This document shows, piece after piece, positions 59,993 to 64,000 of a DNA stretch of 64,000 nt. Both the position numbers and the translations under genes were made by a program. The DNA comes from Massospora cicadina (taxonomy: Eukaryota; Entomophthoromycota; Entomophthoromycetes; Entomophthorales; Entomophthoraceae): the NCBI GenBank assembly GCA_022478985.1, contig JAKSZP010010605.1, forward strand, positions 124,001 to 188,000, read 5' to 3'. The notes below the pieces were generated by a model. That model was not told where the DNA came from and searched no databases. It saw nothing but the letters and a program-made list of their open reading frames with translations. The first letter of the stretch is position 1. Each line of letters begins with the position of its first letter.

Positions 59993-60862
59993 ATGTCAGA
60001 CAAAAACTCTCTGGATCGACTGAAGCTTTATGCTTGTCAAATGTTCGAGCAAAATCTGTTAGATCAGCTAGAACCGTTTGCAGATGCCCTGTCCCTGAGG
60101 GGAATAGACATCGCCCTCCCAGTGGACGCTATTGTAACCATATATCCTAAAATTGGTGCAGGTATTATGAGTTTCCTCGGAAAACATGAATCATTAAGCG
60201 TACATGTAGTAAATAGCTGGGATTCATTTTACTCAGAATGCACTTACTGTGACATTGTGGTAGCTAAAACTTGGGTATGGGCTATCATTGATATGGGCGC
60301 CCCTGTTAATATTGTTTCCACTAAATTGGTGGCGAAGTTGTCCTTAAAACCTGACATAAACCACTGGATGGTGTATGGGACCGCTGGAGCTGAAACCACA
60401 ACTTCTGAGGGAGCATATAGCGCTCTTCCCTTGCGGTTCAGATCCATTGTTGTGGTGGCTCCAGCGGTGGTATTACTAAACACTAACTATGATCTGTTGA
60501 TTAAGACTTCATTTATGCGACACTATGGGGCTATAGTTGACATGATGGAAAAGACTCTAGCCATTGTGGGACAGCGAAACCCTATTTATTTCACCTCTAG
60601 CGGAGTGCCAAAGAGCTCAGCGCATATGGGACAGATCAACCTTGCCTATAGAAATGGGGTGATTCCAGTATGCTATTATCTATTAAAAAGGGAAAACGCG
60701 GCCCTCCCTCATCAGATATACGAATACCAGGAATTACTGCTTAGAGCAGCTGGAGCTATATCCATTCCCTCTGGACATCAAGTAATAATAGACACAGAGT
60801 TAGAAGTGAAAGTGCCAGCTGGGCTCTATGGAGAGATTAAAAGGCTTTATCAGCAATCATAG
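59993..60862 (+). CDS. Element G protease region, intact 289-codon frame with altered active site
   Basis: The longest undamaged gypsy frame in the window, 289 codons. The N-terminal third is a pre-protease spacer (LKLYACQMFEQNLLDQLEPF). The protease core is WAIIDMGAPVNIVSTKL, with D-M-G-A at 60290-60301 in place of D-S/T-G-A. ATG could derive from ACG by one C-to-T change. Then SEGAYSALPLRFRSIVVV, YDLLIKTSFMRHYGAIVDMM. The end (GHQVIIDTELEVKVPAGLYG) matches the start of the linker in C. A stop at 60860 cuts it from RT. The Ser/Thr replaced by Met should weaken or kill the enzyme. Confidence 0.8.
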   Translation: MSDKNSLDRLKLYACQMFEQNLLDQLEPFADALSLRGIDIALPVDAIVTIYPKIGAGIMSFLGKHESLSVHVVNSWDSFYSECTYCDIVVAKTWVWAIIDMGAPVNIVSTKLVAKLSLKPDINHWMVYGTAGAETTTSEGAYSALPLRFRSIVVVAPAVVLLNTNYDLLIKTSFMRHYGAIVDMMEKTLAIVGQRNPIYFTSSGVPKSSAHMGQINLAYRNGVIPVCYYLLKRENAALPHQIYEYQELLLRAAGAISIPSGHQVIIDTELEVKVPAGLYGEIKRLYQQS

Positions 60863-61187
60863 CTTGAGCCCCACGTGGCCCCAGGCATCATACTTCCAGG
60901 CCATGGGGAAATCAAAGTACTGATAGAAAATCTTCAGAACAGCCCCATTCGAATCCGCTGACATCAGATTATAGCATATTTACATCTGAACCTGGTTGAA
61001 GAAGTCAACCTGATTATGAGTTTGGTTCTCTGGAAGAATTTGGTCTGCCCATCGAACTGCATCTTGGTGCAATGGTGGTTGTACCACGAGAAAATTTTTC
61101 TTGGTTATCAGAAGATCAGAAGGAGTGGGCGCAAGCATTATTTAAAAAGTATAAAGAGATCTTTGTGGTTGATGATCATGATTTGGG
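60863..61187 (+). pseudogene. Element G linker between protease and RT
   Basis: Pieces LEPHVAPGIILPGHGEIKVL and, in another frame, VVPRENFSWLSEDQKEWAQA, KKYKEIFVVDDHDLG. Same position as the linker of C (EPWVAPRIIILDHGEILVLL). Two stops and one frameshift. Confidence 0.7.
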
Positions 61188-61990
61188 GTGTGCTCAGGGG
61201 TTGTTCGTCACCTAGACACTGGGGTTCATCCTCCCATCGGGTCTCAATCAATCCGTCAATCCTGGACAGCTGAAGAAGTTGTCACCGAGGAGATTGAAAA
61301 GCTGCTGGAGCAGGGAATGCTCAAACCATCTAAGAGTCCATGGGCTTCGCCTGTCCTAATTGTTAAAAAGAAGGATGGCACCAACCGCATAGTAATTTAC
61401 TACTGGAAGCTCAATAGCATCAGCAAAAAAGATTCATACCCTCTGCCACGGATTAATGATGTGCTTATTTGGTTAGGTGGAGCCTGCTACTTCTTGGTGA
61501 TGGATTTGATATCCGGTTATTGGCAAATTGAGTTGCCTTTGGCGGAACAAGAAAATTGTGCTGTAATCACCTCGAAAGGGCTTTTACAACTAACGCGCAT
61601 GCTGCAAGGGCTATGTAATGCCCCAGCTACGTTTCAACAAGCAATGGACACCATACTAGATGATCTGAAGCTGTCATGCATTCTTATGTATCTTGACGAT
61701 ATTAATGTCTTCTCTCACATGTTCACTGAGCATCTCATCTATTTGGAAGAGGTATTTCACCGACTGGCTGAGGCCAATATCTTAAAATCAAGCCTCAGAA
61801 ATGCCACTTCTTCAAGGATCAGCTTGAGTATCTTGGGTTTGTGGTGGATACGATTGGGTTGAGACCTCAGCCAGCTAAGGTAGAAGCCATCCAAAAGATG
61901 ACTAAGCCAACTAATAAGCGGGACATTCAGGTGTTTCTGTGGATGGTGGGTTACTACTGATGATTTATACCCAATTTCAGTTGCATAGGA
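61188..61990 (+). pseudogene. Element G reverse transcriptase, nearly open
   Basis: A 224-codon frame holds most of RT: EEIEKLLEQGMLKPSKSPWA, VKKKDGTNRIVIYYWKLNSI, LVMDLISGYWQIELPLAEQE, QGLCNAPATFQQAMDTIL and the intact catalytic box YLDDINVF (YLDD at 61689-61700). A frameshift near 61790 moves the reading to CHFFKDQLEYLGFVVDTIGL. Near 61950 two TGA codons in a row stand where the family has Arg-Arg (GYY then FIPNF), i.e. two CGA-to-TGA changes. Confidence 0.9.
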
Positions 61991-62084
61991 GTCCACTGTT
62001 TGAGCTACTGAAGAAAGATGCCATGTTTGAATGGATGGAAAAATGTCAATGTGCCTTTGATACACTTTGAACGGCACCAGCTAG

Positions 62085-62480
62085 TGCACCAGTGTTGCAC
62101 TATCCTAATTTTGATAAAGAATTTATAGTACAAATGGATGCGTCCCTTTCCGCTGTTGGGCAGTCCTGTCTCAGAAGGACGATGAGGGAGATGAGCACCC
62201 CGTGAAATACTGTAGTTGTAGTTTGAATTGCCATGAACAGAATTACACTATAACTGAGTGGAAGTGCTTTGCGGTGATCTATTAATATAAACAGTTTTGA
62301 GTCTATTTGCATGGAATAAAGTTTAAAGTTGTGACAGATCATACATTGTTGCGTTGGTTGCAGAATTTGAGAGAGCCTGAGGGGCAGCTAGCCTGATGGG
62401 CTCTTAAGCTGCAGGCTTACAACTTTGAGATTCTACACCAAACAGGAGCAAAACACCAAAACGTAGATTGCTTATCAAGA
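62085..62480 (+). pseudogene. Element G RNase H, decayed
   Basis: LHYPNFDKEFIVQMDASLSA carries the first Asp (MDAS). After frameshifts, DHTLLRWLQNLREPEG-type sequence (62340-62385) and the segment ending near 62480 (AKHQNVDCLSRL) can be read. Typical C-terminal end of the gypsy RNase H before integrase. Confidence 0.78.
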
Positions 62481-63682
62481 TTGATGACAATTGCAGTTAT
62501 GGCAGATCTAAGTGATATAATGTTTGACAAAATGCTCAGCAGAAAGTACAATGATGAACCGCATCAATTAATCATGTTACTAGATGAACTAAGGACCAAT
62601 ACATTCCTAAGAAATGGGGAATTGTATAAGCATATAGGGGACGCTACCATGAATATCCTAAGGCCTTCCACCCGCTCAAATATTATTATGAGTGCACATT
62701 GAGCAGTTGGCCATGGCAGAGTCTGAAAAACTCTTGAATTGTTAGGGCCATGGTATTATTGGGAAAGCATGCAATACGATGTGCTTGAGACCCTGTCTTG
62801 CTGCCACCAGTTCCAGGTGGAGAAGCCGTTCCACCAGAAGACTTCATACCAGTTGTAAAACCTCGCTTTTCTTGGCATACAGTCTCTATTGTTGTTGTGG
62901 GACCTCTGCTGACCAGAGCTAATCAGACTAAGTATATCCTGGTGGCAATTGACCACTTGACCACGTGAGTTGAGGCGCGAGCCATTCTGGATCTGGGGGC
63001 AGTTACTGTGGCTAAGTTCATAATGGAATGCATCATACAGCATCACGGCTGCCCACAGTTTATCCTTACTGACAATGGAACTAACTTCACTTCTCCCATT
63101 TTACCTAAGCTCAACAAATTAATGGCCATCCGCGGGGTCCTAACAACCCCGTACTACCCTGAGTCCAACGCTTGGTTGAATGGGTTAATGGGACTCTGGT
63201 GAATATACTCTGGAAACTGGTTACGGATAGACCCTCTGATTGGAGTATCCTTCTTTCTACCGCAGTATTCGCCTATAATATAAGTGACCATTCTGCCATG
63301 GGAAAGAGTTCCTTCCAATTGCTTTATTGACAGCACCCTGCTCTGCCTGCGTAGAGGACACCGGCGTAATGGATCTGCAACAATATTTAAACACCCTTAA
63401 AATACTTTGATTAAGTTACAAACTGAAGCATACTTGCTCAGCTTGGCCAAGAGAATCAAGAACCAAGCTGCAGACCAAGTATGGTGCAGTGGCCTAACAC
63501 AGTTCAGAGATGGGGATATGGTGCTATTCCATGATCAGCACGGGTTTGGGCAGAAGCACAAGCGTGCTAATAATTGGATTGGGAAGTTTGAGATAATAGA
63601 AAAAACGGGAGTTGACACTTATACTATCAAGGATCCTGCGAGCGGCTGGATTATAAATCGGGTGCACGCAAAATTCCTTTGA
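62481..63682 (+). pseudogene. Element G integrase, decayed
   Basis: The N-terminal part starts at 62481 (RKYNDEPHQLIMLLDELRTN). The core has VVVGPLLTRANQTKYILVAI, where the first catalytic Asp (Asp in SIDVIGPL of C) is Val; TDNGTNFTSPILPKLNKLM near 63070 with the second Asp; then PYYPESNA and, after a frameshift, LVEWVNGTLVNILW with the catalytic Glu. The C-terminal end 63407-63682 is open: FRDGDMVLFHDQHGFGQKHK, NWIGKFEIIEKTGVDTYTIK, IINRVHAKFL. No chromodomain. Confidence 0.88.
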
Positions 63683-64000
63683 GCATATAAGCAGTAATAT
63701 AGCTACTTAAAAATGGAAAAAAGAGTAAAAAGTAAAGCTATAAAATATGTATGTGTAGATGCTAACGGGTTTATTCTTTAATTGAGGTTGTCCTTTGAGG
63801 TCTTTTGCTTTGCTGTCTTCATCTTCCTGTCTTTTTTGGCTTCTTGTAGTGTTTCCTTTTTTGATCAATGGGATCTTTGTTTCTTCTTCTGCCGCTTCAG
63901 GCGTGCCGTAGTTTCTATGAACTCAACTGGGGTTGGGTGTGGAGGCGAAGGCTGTCAAGGTGAGAGCAAGGGGGCTGGCATCCGCTCTGGGGCCACTGCG
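63683..64000 (-). other. 3' region of element G with Lys-rich antisense frame
   Basis: After pol of G, the minus strand shows an open, Lys-rich frame ending near 63775: VEFIETTARLKRQKKKQRSH, then SKKETLQEAKKDRKMKTAKQ, with one TGA (possibly CGA). It runs left from about 63950 and is opposite to pol, as the antisense frame of element C is. The window ends before its start, so its size is unknown. The 3' LTR of G is not reached. Confidence 0.3.

Noticed and set aside
1..64000. CRISPR arrays, bacterial operons, ribosome binding sites, rRNA genes
   Set aside because: No regularly spaced repeats, no prokaryotic gene layout, and only eukaryotic retroelements; nothing resembling conserved rRNA was seen.

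Overview
This 64 kb window holds no gene that I can support as an intact host gene. It is a eukaryotic, AT-rich, repeat-packed stretch. The protein families (several Ty3/gypsy LTR retrotransposon lineages, and APE-type LINEs with a CCHC knuckle in ORF1 and another at the end of ORF2) fit best with a transposon-rich fungal genome. That placement is an inference, and the species cannot be read from the sequence. Almost every element is decayed by stop codons and frameshifts.

Layout. 1-1330 is the 3' part of a plus-strand gypsy pol (A). 2044-5608 is AT-rich and non-coding, with two tiny A-tailed insertions. 5614-40452 is one large nest on the minus strand. Gypsy element E (outermost) carries gypsy element D (6527-33137) inside its 3' LTR. 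D carries a 1.9 kb A-tailed retroposon X in its protease region. X carries gypsy element C (13185-23723). C carries a solo LTR (H, 14756-15704). The 5' LTR of D also carries a GT-rich ~590 bp insert and a full-length LINE (LINE1, 26921-32151). Most of these junctions are supported by target-site duplications and by sequence that rejoins across the insert.

Right of the nest come an AT-rich spacer, a second full-length LINE (LINE2, 40863-46126, plus strand, GC-richer than its surroundings), another AT-rich spacer with a third A-tailed micro-insertion, an ORF1-only LINE relative (N) split by gypsy element B (48425-55567, minus), a fragment of a different gypsy lineage (F, plus) and a nearly complete plus-strand gypsy element (G, from about 58348) that runs to the window edge.

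How the parts work together. The LTR elements carry gag with a zinc knuckle, then protease, RT, RNase H and integrase. Five of them (B, C, D, E, G) share one primer-binding-site sequence. The LINEs would supply the target-primed reverse transcription that could explain LINE copies, X, N and the 16-31 nt micro-insertions. The most unusual items are the three micro-insertions with their own target duplications, retroposon X whose 3' end resembles them, the ORF1-only LINE N, and a plus-strand reading frame opposite to pol in the 3' part of element C whose stop codons all look like C-to-T losses of Gln or Arg codons.
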